Assembly (NCBI GenBank): GCA_016194975.1
Contig: JACQAM010000012.1
Location: 94,349-158,348, forward strand
Reading direction: 5' to 3'
Source of the DNA: Bacteroidota bacterium
Lineage (GTDB): Bacteria > Bacteroidota > Bacteroidia > Palsa-965
DNA: 64,000 nucleotides
Below the pieces are notes generated by a model. That model worked only from the letters and a program-made list of their open reading frames with translations. It was not told where the DNA came from and did not search any database. Position 1 is the stretch's first letter. Every line of letters starts with the position of its first letter. Both the position numbers and the translations under genes were made by a program. Below are positions 49,564 through 59,751 of this stretch, in pieces.

Positions 49564-50820
49564 TTGAAAGCAGAGATAATTTGTATCGGCGATGAATTGC
49601 TTATAGGGCAGGTCATCAATACCAACGCCGCCTGGATCGGTGAACAGCTTGGACTTGCAGGAATTTCTGTGGTGCGTTCTTCCTGTATTTCTGATTCCGA
49701 AAAAGCAATTCGTGAGGCGATGGATTATTCTCAACTCCATTCCGATCTTATCATCATCACCGGCGGACTCGGCCCCACGAACGACGATATCACAAAAAAA
49801 ACGTTGTGTGAATATTTCGGAATGAAATGGAGAACGGATGAAAAGATTCTGATGGAAGTGGAAAAATTTTTTCTTCGCTACGGAAAAACGCTGAATGAAG
49901 TGAATCGCCTGCAGGCACAGGTTCCTGACGGATGCATTGCAATCGCTAATAAAAACGGAACAGCGCCGGGAATGTGGTTCGAGCAGGATGAAAAAATTTT
50001 TATTTCCATGCCGGGCGTTCCTTACGAAATGAAAGGGATGATGTCGGATGAAGTGATCCCGATGCTGAAGAAAAAATTCTCTCTGCCCTTTATTTATCAC
50101 AAAACCGTTCACACACTCGGTATCGGCGAATCGATCCTGGCAGAACGAATTGCTGATTGGGAAAAAAGCCTGGCACTGTTCGATATCAAACTTGCGTACC
50201 TGCCTTCGCCTGCGATGGTGCGCCTGCGCATGAGTGCGTCGGGTGTGAATGAAAAAGAAATAACGGAATGCGTCAATAAAAAATCGAAAGAACTGATACC
50301 TCTCGTTGGCGGATATATTTTCGGTTATGAGAATGATACGATCGAAAAAGTTGCGGGCGATCTTTTGCGTTCTGCAAAAAAAACACTCGCACTTGCAGAA
50401 AGCTGTACAGGCGGAATGATCGCGCATCTCATCACGTCCGTTCCCGGCAGTTCCGATTATTTCAAAGGAGGAATTATTTCCTATGCCGATGAAGTGAAAA
50501 CAAAAGAACTTGGTATTCAGGAAAAAATAATTGCTGAACATGGCGTGGTGAGCGAAGAAGTGGTCCGCATGATGGCACAACACGCGAGAAAAAAATTCAA
50601 TACCGATTACGCACTTTCCACTTCCGGTATCGCAGGACCTTCCGGCGGAACAATTGCAAAACCTGTCGGAACAGTCTGGATGGCGGTTTCAGGAGCGGAA
50701 GGAACGTTCTCGAGAAAAATGCAGTTCGGCGATAACAGGGAAAGAAATATTCTCCGCGCTTCTGTAATGGCATTGGGGATGCTGCGGAAATTTATTCTTG
50801 GCGAACTCAAAGAGACATAG
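49564..50820 (+). CDS. cinA: CinA family protein (nicotinamide-nucleotide amidase with MoCF-like domain)
   Basis: A 418-residue protein. Start proposed at TTG 49564, giving MKAEIICIGDELLIGQVINTNAAW, which aligns with the family; an ATG at 49489 adds 25 unusual residues. Residues about 1-170 are the molybdopterin-binding-like (COG1058) domain, in CinA an ADP-ribose pyrophosphatase, with ITGGLGPTNDDITK. Residues about 255-418 are the CinA C-terminal deamidase (LALAESCTGGMIAHLITSVPGSSDYFKGGIISY in parts, GIAGPSGGT), which converts NMN to NaMN in pyridine nucleotide salvage. ligA, an NMN-producing enzyme, lies next downstream, a sensible pairing. Confidence 0.9.
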   Translation: MKAEIICIGDELLIGQVINTNAAWIGEQLGLAGISVVRSSCISDSEKAIREAMDYSQLHSDLIIITGGLGPTNDDITKKTLCEYFGMKWRTDEKILMEVEKFFLRYGKTLNEVNRLQAQVPDGCIAIANKNGTAPGMWFEQDEKIFISMPGVPYEMKGMMSDEVIPMLKKKFSLPFIYHKTVHTLGIGESILAERIADWEKSLALFDIKLAYLPSPAMVRLRMSASGVNEKEITECVNKKSKELIPLVGGYIFGYENDTIEKVAGDLLRSAKKTLALAESCTGGMIAHLITSVPGSSDYFKGGIISYADEVKTKELGIQEKIIAEHGVVSEEVVRMMAQHARKKFNTDYALSTSGIAGPSGGTIAKPVGTVWMAVSGAEGTFSRKMQFGDNRERNILRASVMALGMLRKFILGELKET

Positions 50821-50845
50821 GGCGTGAGAAAAATAAGAATGATAA

Positions 50846-52873
<2,028 letters not shown>

Positions 52874-53428
52874 ATGGCGCTCGCTGATAACATAAAAAAG
52901 AAATTCGCCGTATCGAAGATCCGATCCGATGCTAAGAATATTTCGCGTGAAAAAGTTGTTTGCAATATCGAAGATTCGAAAACGATCGGTATTATTTTCC
53001 TTTTCACTACAAATGAAGATTTTGAATTGCTGAAGAAATATGTGCTCTACCTGCGCGAGATGAAAAAGAAAGTGAAAGCGATCGGCTATTATCTCACGAA
53101 AGACGAACCCTCCGTGCAATATTCAAAAGTGGATTATGATTTCTTTGGAAAAAAATCGCACAACTGGTACGGCAAACCCACCGATCACATCATCACGAAT
53201 TTCATTGAAGAACCTTACGATATTCTCATCGACCTTAATTTCAGTGAGGAGTCCGTTCTTACGTATGTGGCCGCGACTTCCGTTGCAAAATTCAAAGTGG
53301 GACGATTCACGGAGAACGATTCCATTCACGACCTGCTGCTCGAATCACCCAAAGAAAAGGGTTTGAAATTTTTCCTCCGCCAGGTGGATACTTATCTTGC
53401 TATGATCAATAAACCGGCGGGTGAGTAG
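52874..53428 (+). CDS. DUF6913 family protein
   Basis: A 184-residue cytoplasmic protein starting one base after the ligA stop. MALADNIKKKFAVSKIRSDAKNI is basic and helical, followed by a Rossmann-like alternation of strands and helices (TIGIIFLFTTNEDFELLKKYVLYLREMKKKVKAIGYY in parts, then DILIDLNFSEESVLTYVAATSVAKFKVGRF). It matches a small family found in Bacteroidota between ligA and dapA. No catalytic residues stand out. The fixed neighbourhood suggests coordinated expression with ligA, not a shared pathway. Confidence 0.8.
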   Translation: MALADNIKKKFAVSKIRSDAKNISREKVVCNIEDSKTIGIIFLFTTNEDFELLKKYVLYLREMKKKVKAIGYYLTKDEPSVQYSKVDYDFFGKKSHNWYGKPTDHIITNFIEEPYDILIDLNFSEESVLTYVAATSVAKFKVGRFTENDSIHDLLLESPKEKGLKFFLRQVDTYLAMINKPAGE

Positions 53429-53477
53429 CGAGTAGTGATCCTGTAAACAATTTCTCCACACGCACTACTCAGTACTC
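53423..53477. repeat. Inverted phrase hairpin before dapA
   Basis: GAGTAGCGAGTAGTG (53423-53437) and CACTACTCAGTACTC (53463-53477) pair over 12 of 15 positions, with a 3-base internal mismatch. The left arm overlaps the end of the DUF6913 gene. May act as a terminator for ligA-DUF6913. Confidence 0.45.
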
Positions 53478-53486
53478 AATACTCAT

Positions 53487-53494
53487 TACATTTG
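53487..53494 (+). promoter_or_regulatory. -7 box for dapA
   Basis: TACATTTG is an exact TAnnTTTG match, 19 bases before the ATG at 53514. Confidence 0.45.
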
Positions 53495-53513
53495 CCATTC
53501 CAAAATCCATCGC

Positions 53514-54419
53514 ATGTCTTCCCAGGTTTCTCCCCGCACAAAAAATCTTTTCAAAGGTACCGGCGTTGCTGTTGTCACTCCATTCCGCAAAGACAGTTCC
53601 ATCGATTTCAAATCACTCACACGTGTCATTGAACATATCATCAACGGAAAATGCGAATACCTCGTGGTGATGGGAACAACCGGAGAATCGCCTGCACTTT
53701 CCAATGATGAAAAACGTTCGGTGCTCGAGCAGGCAATTTGGGCGGTAAAAAAAAGAGTTCCCATTGTTTACGGCATAGGCGGAAATAATACTGCGGAAGT
53801 TATTCATCAGGTCACTTCTTCCGACCTGCGCGGCGTTTCTGCAATTCTTTCAGTCGGCCCGTACTACAACAAACCGAATCAGCGGGGCATCTATGAACAT
53901 TACAAAGAAATTGCAAATGCATCGCCGCTTCCGCTTATCCTCTATAATGTTCCCGGAAGAACTGCAATGAATATTTCTGCAGAAACAACTTTGAAACTCG
54001 CGCACGATTTTCCGAATATCATTGCGGTGAAAGAAGCATCAGGAAATCTGGAACAGATCATGACCATCATTAAAGATCGTCCGAAAGATTTTCTCGTTAT
54101 ATCCGGCGACGATCTGCTTACACTTCCCATCATTGCTTCCGGAGGAGACGGCGTGATCTCCGTTGTTGCCAATGCGTACCCGCAATTTTATTCCGAGATG
54201 ACACGGCTTTGCCTGAAAGGAAAATATGCGCAGGCAGCAGAATTACATTACCGGCTTTTGCCGGTGACAAAATTATTTTTTGCCGATGGAAATCCCGGTG
54301 GAGTGAAAGTGGCAATGGAATCAATGAAACTCTGCAGCGCAAAAGTGAGATTGCCATTGTTTGCCGTGAACGATGCTGTAAGAAAAGGCATACTCGCCGA
54401 AGTGAAGAAGCTGAAATAG
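53514..54419 (+). CDS. dapA: 4-hydroxy-tetrahydrodipicolinate synthase
   Basis: A 301-residue TIM-barrel aldolase that condenses pyruvate and aspartate semialdehyde, the first committed step to lysine and diaminopimelate. TGVAVVTPF opens the barrel, GTTGESP binds pyruvate, Tyr144 in LILYNVPGRT is the proton relay, and Lys173 in IIAVKEASGN forms the Schiff base. Length is normal. A terminator follows at 54445. Confidence 0.96.
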   Translation: MSSQVSPRTKNLFKGTGVAVVTPFRKDSSIDFKSLTRVIEHIINGKCEYLVVMGTTGESPALSNDEKRSVLEQAIWAVKKRVPIVYGIGGNNTAEVIHQVTSSDLRGVSAILSVGPYYNKPNQRGIYEHYKEIANASPLPLILYNVPGRTAMNISAETTLKLAHDFPNIIAVKEASGNLEQIMTIIKDRPKDFLVISGDDLLTLPIIASGGDGVISVVANAYPQFYSEMTRLCLKGKYAQAAELHYRLLPVTKLFFADGNPGGVKVAMESMKLCSAKVRLPLFAVNDAVRKGILAEVKKLK

Positions 54420-54444
54420 CAGGGATTTTTCTCTTTCCACTTAT

Positions 54445-54474
54445 AAAAAACCACTTGATAAGTAGGTTTTTTTT
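54445..54474 (+). terminator. Rho-independent terminator of dapA
   Basis: AAAAAACC(A)CTT, loop, AAGTAGGTTTTTT: a stem with one bulge and a run of eight T, 25 bases after the dapA stop. Confidence 0.75.
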
Positions 54475-54522
54475 GCGTTAATTTGAACGACTCCCCTCAT
54501 TTATTAATCAATATTCCCACCA

Positions 54523-56955
54523 ATGAAAAACCAGTACAGAATTCTTTTTGCTGCTTTGTTTTCACTTGCGGCAACAAATACCTTCGCCCAATCGACACTC
54601 AACGTCACTTACCAGGCGAATTATACTTATCCAACGCATACAACTGCGAACATCTGCGGTTACACCACTTCTTCAGGAGAGGAATATGCATTGGTGGGCG
54701 TTTCCACAGGCATGGACATTGTGGATGTTACCGTTCCTAATAGTCCCGTTCACATTGTGCAGATCCCGAATACCGACAATGAGTGGAAAGAAATAAAAAT
54801 TTACCGGCATTACGCTTATGTCACAACAGAAGCGAATGTAGGATTGCAGATTGTGGATCTCAATGCGCTGCCTGCTACTTCAGCGGCAAGTTATAATTAT
54901 CATTTCTATACCGGAGATGGTGCAATTGCCGGGCAGATCCAGAATATTCACTCACTTCATATTGATACCACGAAAGGTTTTATTTATCTCAATGGTTCCA
55001 ATCTTTTTGGTGGTGGATGCATTGTGTGTGATCTGAATGCAGATCCATACAATCCTGTTTACGTTGGAAAATATCAGAACCCGATGAGCAATTATGTGCA
55101 CGACTGTTATGTGGATAATGATACGATGTACTCCTGTCATATTTACGCAGGATTTTTTGCGGTGGTCGACATGACGAATAAAGCGGCTCCTGTTACACTT
55201 GCTACGCAAACTACCACCACGGCATTCACGCACAATGCATGGCCGAGCAACGGAAAAAAATATTTATTCACGACCGATGAAAATTCAAATTCTTATCTCA
55301 CTGCTTATGATATTTCCAATCTCGGAAATATTCAGGCGGTAGATAAAATACAATCGGAATATCCTGCATCCGGTTCCATTGTGCACAACACGCATATAAA
55401 AAATAACTGGGCGATCACTTCGTGGTATCGCGATGGATTTGTGATCACCGACATTACCCGTCCGCATAATCTTGTGAATGTAGGATGGTACGATATGTAC
55501 ACGCCTGCAACAGGGGGAAGCGGAAATGGTTTCAACGGAACCTGGGGCGTTTATCCTTTCTTTCCTTCAGGAACTATTGTCACTTCAAATATTGAAGACG
55601 GACTTTATGTTTTTACTCCGAATTATGTGCGCGCATGTTATCTCGAAGGTACGGTGATGGACAGTGTGTGCAATACGCCACTCTCCGGAGTTACAGTTAC
55701 GATAGGAACGGTGAATGTGGTTGATCAAACTGATGCAACAGGAACTTTCGCAACCGGAACTGCAATCCCGGGAACATACACGGTTACATTCAGCAAACCC
55801 GGTTACAATAATTATGTGATCAACAATGTGAATTTTGCAGCGGCGCAACTCGACACGTTCAATATCAAAATGTATTCGCCGAATGCAACTGCACTTTCGG
55901 GAACGCTCACCAATTCTCTTACGTCAGGAACTATTGCCGGTGCGCAGGTTTATTTTGTGAGTGCAAACAACACTTACAATTATCAATCGAACGGCGCAGG
56001 AAATTATAGTGCATGCAATGTGGTTACCGATCAATACAACATTGGTGTTGGTGATTGGGGATATCTCATGCAATGCTTAACTGATTCTGTAAGCCCGAAT
56101 AACCCGGTTCACAATTATACAATGACGCCCGGCTATCAGGACGATTTCACTTTCGATCTCGGATGGACTGTAACCAATTCTGCAACCATCACAACAGGAA
56201 TGTGGGTGAGAGGAGAACCGCTCGGAACTACTTACAATACTCCCGGTGATGCGAACCCGGAATACGATGTGAACACGGATTGTTTTGATAAATGTTATGT
56301 GACCGGAAATATCGGCAGTAGTTCTTCCGATGATGATGTGGATAATGGTTCTACTACTTTGAAATCGCCGGCGATGAATCTTTCTACTTACAACGATGCG
56401 TGGATATCTTATGATCGCTGGTTCTTCAATGCAGGTGGTTTCGGAAATCCGAATGATTCATTGATCATCCGCCTTTCGAATGGAATAACGACGGTGAATC
56501 TTGAAACGGTGACGGCAACTTCTGCCGCGCAATCAATGTGGATCCATAAAATCTGGAGAGTAGGACAATACATCACACCAACAGCGAATATGCAATTGCA
56601 GGTTTATACTGCAGATGCTTCTCCGGGCCATATCGTAGAATCGGCTTTCGATAATTTTCTCGTTACTGATTCTGTCACCGGAATTTCTCCGATCATTACT
56701 GATAACGGAATTTCTGTTTATCCGAATCCGTTCGACGGAACTACTACGGTTCATTACCTGCTTGCATCTGCTCCTGTTTCCGGCGCATATATAGAAGTGC
56801 GGGATGTAGCAGGAAGAATAGTTTCTGCACAGTCCATCAATTCTGCAGAAGGATACGTTACACTCGGAAACGATCTTACGAATGGAGTTTATTTTGTTCG
56901 TTTGATGAACGGAACGGAACAATCAGGAACTACGCGCATTGTGAAAATGCATTAA
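54523..56955 (+). CDS. Choice-of-anchor B family protein with T9SS sorting domain
   Basis: An 810-residue secreted protein: signal peptide (about 1-22, ending NTFAQ), an LVIVD/choice-of-anchor B propeller (about 25-375, with VDVTVPNSPVHIVQIPNTDNEWKEIKIYRHYAYV in parts and LQIVDLNALP), two carboxypeptidase-regulatory-like beta domains (about 380-540, e.g. GTVMDSVCNTPLSGVTVTIG), a jelly-roll-like region (about 545-720) and a type A T9SS C-terminal sorting domain (about 735-810, ISVYPNPFDGTTTVHYLL ... GVYFVRLMNG...RIVKMH). It should be exported by type IX secretion and attached to or released from the outer membrane. A terminator follows. Confidence 0.9.
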   Translation: MKNQYRILFAALFSLAATNTFAQSTLNVTYQANYTYPTHTTANICGYTTSSGEEYALVGVSTGMDIVDVTVPNSPVHIVQIPNTDNEWKEIKIYRHYAYVTTEANVGLQIVDLNALPATSAASYNYHFYTGDGAIAGQIQNIHSLHIDTTKGFIYLNGSNLFGGGCIVCDLNADPYNPVYVGKYQNPMSNYVHDCYVDNDTMYSCHIYAGFFAVVDMTNKAAPVTLATQTTTTAFTHNAWPSNGKKYLFTTDENSNSYLTAYDISNLGNIQAVDKIQSEYPASGSIVHNTHIKNNWAITSWYRDGFVITDITRPHNLVNVGWYDMYTPATGGSGNGFNGTWGVYPFFPSGTIVTSNIEDGLYVFTPNYVRACYLEGTVMDSVCNTPLSGVTVTIGTVNVVDQTDATGTFATGTAIPGTYTVTFSKPGYNNYVINNVNFAAAQLDTFNIKMYSPNATALSGTLTNSLTSGTIAGAQVYFVSANNTYNYQSNGAGNYSACNVVTDQYNIGVGDWGYLMQCLTDSVSPNNPVHNYTMTPGYQDDFTFDLGWTVTNSATITTGMWVRGEPLGTTYNTPGDANPEYDVNTDCFDKCYVTGNIGSSSSDDDVDNGSTTLKSPAMNLSTYNDAWISYDRWFFNAGGFGNPNDSLIIRLSNGITTVNLETVTATSAAQSMWIHKIWRVGQYITPTANMQLQVYTADASPGHIVESAFDNFLVTDSVTGISPIITDNGISVYPNPFDGTTTVHYLLASAPVSGAYIEVRDVAGRIVSAQSINSAEGYVTLGNDLTNGVYFVRLMNGTEQSGTTRIVKMH

Positions 56956-56974
56956 AGAAAAATTCTTTATGATA

Positions 56975-57004
56975 AAAAGGCGCTGAATTTTACGGCGCCT
57001 TTTC
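56975..57004 (+). terminator. Rho-independent terminator
   Basis: AAAAGGCGC, loop, GCGCCTTTT then TCTTTTT: perfect 9-bp stem 19 bases after the T9SS protein stop. Confidence 0.8.
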
Positions 57005-57009
57005 TTTTT

Positions 57010-57098
57010 AGAAGCTATCTCAAAATTACCTGATAGGATTCGCGTCCTTAGCGTCTTTGCGGTGAAAAGGAATGAAACGCAATTTTGAGATGGCTTCT
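57010..57098. mobile_element. 89-bp inverted-repeat element, third family
   Basis: AGAAGCTATCTCAAAATT (57010-57027) and AATTTTGAGATGGCTTCT (57081-57098) are complements over 17 of 18 bases. The interior (57038-57070, minus strand) contains ACCGCAAAGACGCTAAGGAC, related to the dispersed repeats at 20332 and 63402. No coding capacity. Confidence 0.6.
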
Positions 57099-57131
57099 AC
57101 TTTCAATCAATAAAAAATTCTAAATTCGGTT

Positions 57132-57719
57132 ATGCTTAAAATCGGTCTCACGGGCGGAATAGGTACAGGGAAATCTGTCATCGCAGAAATTTTTCGTGTG
57201 CTGGGTATTCCTGTTTTCAAAGCAGACGATGTTGCGCGTGATCTTCAGAATGAAAATGAGGAACTGAAGAATTCCATCAAAAGTATTTTCGGGAATGATA
57301 TTTATATTAATGGTAAACTGGATCGCGCAAAAGTTTCGGCCATCGTTTTTGACGATAAAGAAAAATTAAAAAAACTGAATGCGGCAGTTCACCCGGCAGT
57401 AGCAAAAATTTACGACGAATTCTGCCGAAAAAATTCAGATGCAAAATATATTATCAAAGAGGCCGCCATTCTCATTGAGATCGGTGACAAGAGCGTAGAT
57501 AAGATGATCCTGGTGACTGCCCCGGAAGAAATCCGTATCCGAAGGGTCATGAAGCGCGATAATATTTCGGAAGGAGATTTTCTCCGTAGAATGAAAAATC
57601 AGTGGACCAATGATGAGAAACTGAAATATGCTGATGTGGTTATTCTCAATGATGGTAAAGAACCCATCATGGAAAAAATATTACAGATTCACGAAGATCT
57701 GATGAGTTTATCCATTTAA
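57132..57719 (+). CDS. coaE: Dephospho-CoA kinase
   Basis: A 195-residue P-loop kinase that phosphorylates dephospho-CoA, the last step in coenzyme A synthesis. GLTGGIGTGKSVIAEIFRVLG is the Walker A region, FKADDVARDLQNEN the substrate-binding part and VHPAVAKIYDEF with VDKMILVTAPEEIRIRRVMKRDN the lid. Length is normal. The -7-like TAAATTCG (57121-57128) ends 3 bases before the ATG. Confidence 0.95.
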   Translation: MLKIGLTGGIGTGKSVIAEIFRVLGIPVFKADDVARDLQNENEELKNSIKSIFGNDIYINGKLDRAKVSAIVFDDKEKLKKLNAAVHPAVAKIYDEFCRKNSDAKYIIKEAAILIEIGDKSVDKMILVTAPEEIRIRRVMKRDNISEGDFLRRMKNQWTNDEKLKYADVVILNDGKEPIMEKILQIHEDLMSLSI

Positions 57720-57742
57720 AAAATAAATCAAAAACAACTTTC

Positions 57743-58111
57743 ATGAACAACAGAGTAGTGCATTTCGAAATTCCATGCACCGATCCGGAAAAGAATATGA
57801 AATTTTTTTCTAAAGTTTTCGGTTGGAAATTCCGGCAGTTCGGTACGGTGGAATATTGGTCAGTCATTACCGGCGATGAAAAAGCTCCCGGTATCAATGG
57901 CGGATTAATGAAACGGAAAGATCCGGCGCAACCTATTGCGAATTCCATCAACGTTGAAAATATTGACGAGCACATAAAAAAAATTGAAAAAGCCGGCGGA
58001 CAGATTGTAGTTCCTAAAATGGCTATACCAGCAGTTGGGTGGCTTGCCTATTTCAAAGATCCCGATGGAAATATTCACGGCCTCTACCAGGAGGATCCGA
58101 AAGCGATGTAA
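57743..58111 (+). CDS. VOC family protein (glyoxalase/bleomycin-resistance fold)
   Basis: A 122-residue protein with the paired beta-alpha-beta-beta-beta modules of the VOC superfamily: RVVHFEIPCTDPEKNMKFFSKVFGWKFRQFG and, later, IDEHIKKIEKAGGQIVVPKMAIP..GWLAYFKDPDGNIHGLYQED. The last part holds the Glu/His type metal-binding pattern in part. Small members of this kind lie near many genes and have no set substrate. It follows coaE by 23 bases and may share its transcript. Confidence 0.87.
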   Translation: MNNRVVHFEIPCTDPEKNMKFFSKVFGWKFRQFGTVEYWSVITGDEKAPGINGGLMKRKDPAQPIANSINVENIDEHIKKIEKAGGQIVVPKMAIPAVGWLAYFKDPDGNIHGLYQEDPKAM

Positions 58112-58145
58112 AAGATTCCGCGTAATCATAGTTTTAGAAAATAAT

Positions 58146-59249
58146 ATGAACTCAGGAATTATTCCTTCCTCGCTTGCCACCCCATCCACCCAGGGCATAA
58201 AATACGCTGGCTCCAAACTTAAAATACTTCCTCATATCCTGGACTGTGTTTCAGAACTTGAAATAAAAAATGTCCTGGATGGTTTTAGCGGATCTACGCG
58301 AGTGAGCCAGGCTTTTGCAAGGTTGCGTTTTAATACAACCTCCAGTGATATTTCCGAATGGTCCGGAACTTTTGGAAAATGTTTTTTGTTGAATAAAAAA
58401 CCACCAGAGCATTATCGCCCTATTATCGAACATTTGAATTCACTAAAAGGGCGCGACGGATGGTTTACTGAGTTTTACGGTGGTAATTTGAAGAATAAAG
58501 AAAAACGCCCATTCCAAAAGAAAAATACCAGGAAGCTGGACGCTATTCGCGAAGAGATCGATAAAATGGATCTCGATGAAATTGAAAAAGCAGTTGCACT
58601 TACCAGCTTGATTCTTGCACTTGATTCCGTTGACAGCACGCTTGGACATTATGTGGCTTATCTCGCTGAATGGTCGCCACGTTCTTACAAGGACCTGCTT
58701 CTTAAATTGCCGGATTTATTCATCAGCGAAGGAAAAAATGAAGTGATCAAAGGAGATATTTTTGAAACGATAAAAGGGCGTGAATTCGACCTCGCTTACT
58801 TCGATCCGCCTTATGGTTCCAACAATGATAAAATGCCGCCGAGCCGCGTTCGTTACTCATCGTACTACCACATCTGGACAACAGTAATAAAAAATGATAA
58901 GCCGGATCTTTTCGGAAAAGTAAATCGCCGCGAAGATTCCCGTGATGATTTTGCTCCTTCTGTTTTCGAAGAATTCCGTAAAGATGAACAGGGGAAATTT
59001 ATTGCCATGAACGCGATCCGCAAACTCATTGAAGAAACAAATTCAAAATATATTCTGCTTTCGTATAGTTCAGGCGGACGTGCAACGAAAGAAGAACTGA
59101 ATGATATTCTCAACTCCAACGGAAAAATTCTGAAAGTGATCGATATCGATTACAAAAAAAATGTAATGGGAAATATGCGATGGACAAACGAGTGGGTGAA
59201 CAGTGATGGAAAATGCCATGAGTATTTATTTCTGATGAAAAAAAAATAA
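58146..59249 (+). CDS. D12-class N6-adenine DNA methyltransferase (orphan)
   Basis: A 367-residue DNA methyltransferase of the Dam/D12 class. Start set at ATG 58146; an open frame back to 58035 overlaps the VOC gene. Motif X IKYAGSKLKILPHI (about 18-31), motif I DGFSGSTRVSQAFARL (about 45-60) for S-adenosylmethionine, and motif IV DPPYGSNN (220-227), the adenine-flipping catalytic DPPY, are in the usual order (alpha class). The middle region (about 90-200) is the target-recognition part and is long and charged. No restriction endonuclease lies next to it, so it is an orphan regulator or a remnant of a restriction system. Its stop codon lies in the arm of a perfect 37-bp inverted repeat. Confidence 0.87.
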   Translation: MNSGIIPSSLATPSTQGIKYAGSKLKILPHILDCVSELEIKNVLDGFSGSTRVSQAFARLRFNTTSSDISEWSGTFGKCFLLNKKPPEHYRPIIEHLNSLKGRDGWFTEFYGGNLKNKEKRPFQKKNTRKLDAIREEIDKMDLDEIEKAVALTSLILALDSVDSTLGHYVAYLAEWSPRSYKDLLLKLPDLFISEGKNEVIKGDIFETIKGREFDLAYFDPPYGSNNDKMPPSRVRYSSYYHIWTTVIKNDKPDLFGKVNRREDSRDDFAPSVFEEFRKDEQGKFIAMNAIRKLIEETNSKYILLSYSSGGRATKEELNDILNSNGKILKVIDIDYKKNVMGNMRWTNEWVNSDGKCHEYLFLMKKK

Positions 59250-59374
59250 GGGAGGATTACAGATTTTTACGGAATACTGATTACGGATGTAAACTGATTT
59301 TTGATATAAGAATTGTATCCGGAACATCCGTTAATCTGTAATCAGTATTCCGTAAAAATCTGTAATCCTCCCTT
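59248..59374. repeat. Perfect 37-bp inverted repeat between convergent genes
   Basis: Arms 59248-59284 and 59338-59374 are exact complements over 37 bases; a further CGGATGT/ACATCCG pair lies inside the 53-base loop. The left arm takes in the last two bases of the methyltransferase stop, the right arm two of the three bases of the lipoprotein gene's stop. The arms are made of the GGATTACAGA / TTTTTACGGA / ATACTGATTAC phrase. Confidence 0.9.
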
Positions 59375-59732
59375 AGAATTTTCCGAAGAACGCTGAAATA
59401 TCAAAATAGATCGTCTTCTTTTCCCCATCTGCAGTGCGGATATCCATTTTGTCGTAGGGTTTGTTGTTATTGTAAACGAGCGTTTGTTTGATCAACGCAT
59501 AACCGGGATAGTGAACTTTCAGCCAATCATATTCCGCAGTAGTGCCATCCGATTCTTTTGTTGCATCAATGACCACCGCATCATCGTAAGTAAGTCCGCT
59601 GCCTTCCGAAGCAGTTCCCACACCCGGACCACCGGGAGATTCTTTCTGCTCCTTAGCACTGCTTTTCAAAAGATGACAGGAAGTAGAAGTAAATAGAATA
59701 AAAATAAAAAGAACTGATAAAAAATATTTCAT
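59373..59732 (-). CDS. Small hypothetical lipoprotein
   Basis: A 119-residue protein; start at 59732 gives the lipoprotein signal MKYFLSVLFIFILFTSTSC (Cys19). An in-frame ATG at 59792 would add 20 residues and overlap the upstream gene's end. The body has SPGGPGVGTASEGSGLTYDD, a flexible Gly/Ser linker, then a small beta-rich part (VIDATKESDGTTAEYDWLKVHYPGYALIKQT in parts) ending KKTIYFDISAFFGKF. Family not recognised. The upstream gene starts with the same MKYF, with 19 bases between stop and start. Confidence 0.68.
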   Translation of the reverse strand: MKYFLSVLFIFILFTSTSCHLLKSSAKEQKESPGGPGVGTASEGSGLTYDDAVVIDATKESDGTTAEYDWLKVHYPGYALIKQTLVYNNNKPYDKMDIRTADGEKKTIYFDISAFFGKF

Positions 59733-59751
59733 TGACAAAAATTCAGAATTT

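Noticed and set aside
49555..50583. 342-codon frame opposite cinA
   Set aside because: Antisense shadow, rich in Phe and His; cinA on the other strand has all its motifs.
58035..58145. Upstream extension of the methyltransferase gene
   Set aside because: It overlaps the VOC gene and lacks similarity to the family; the ATG at 58146 leads into motif X at the right distance.
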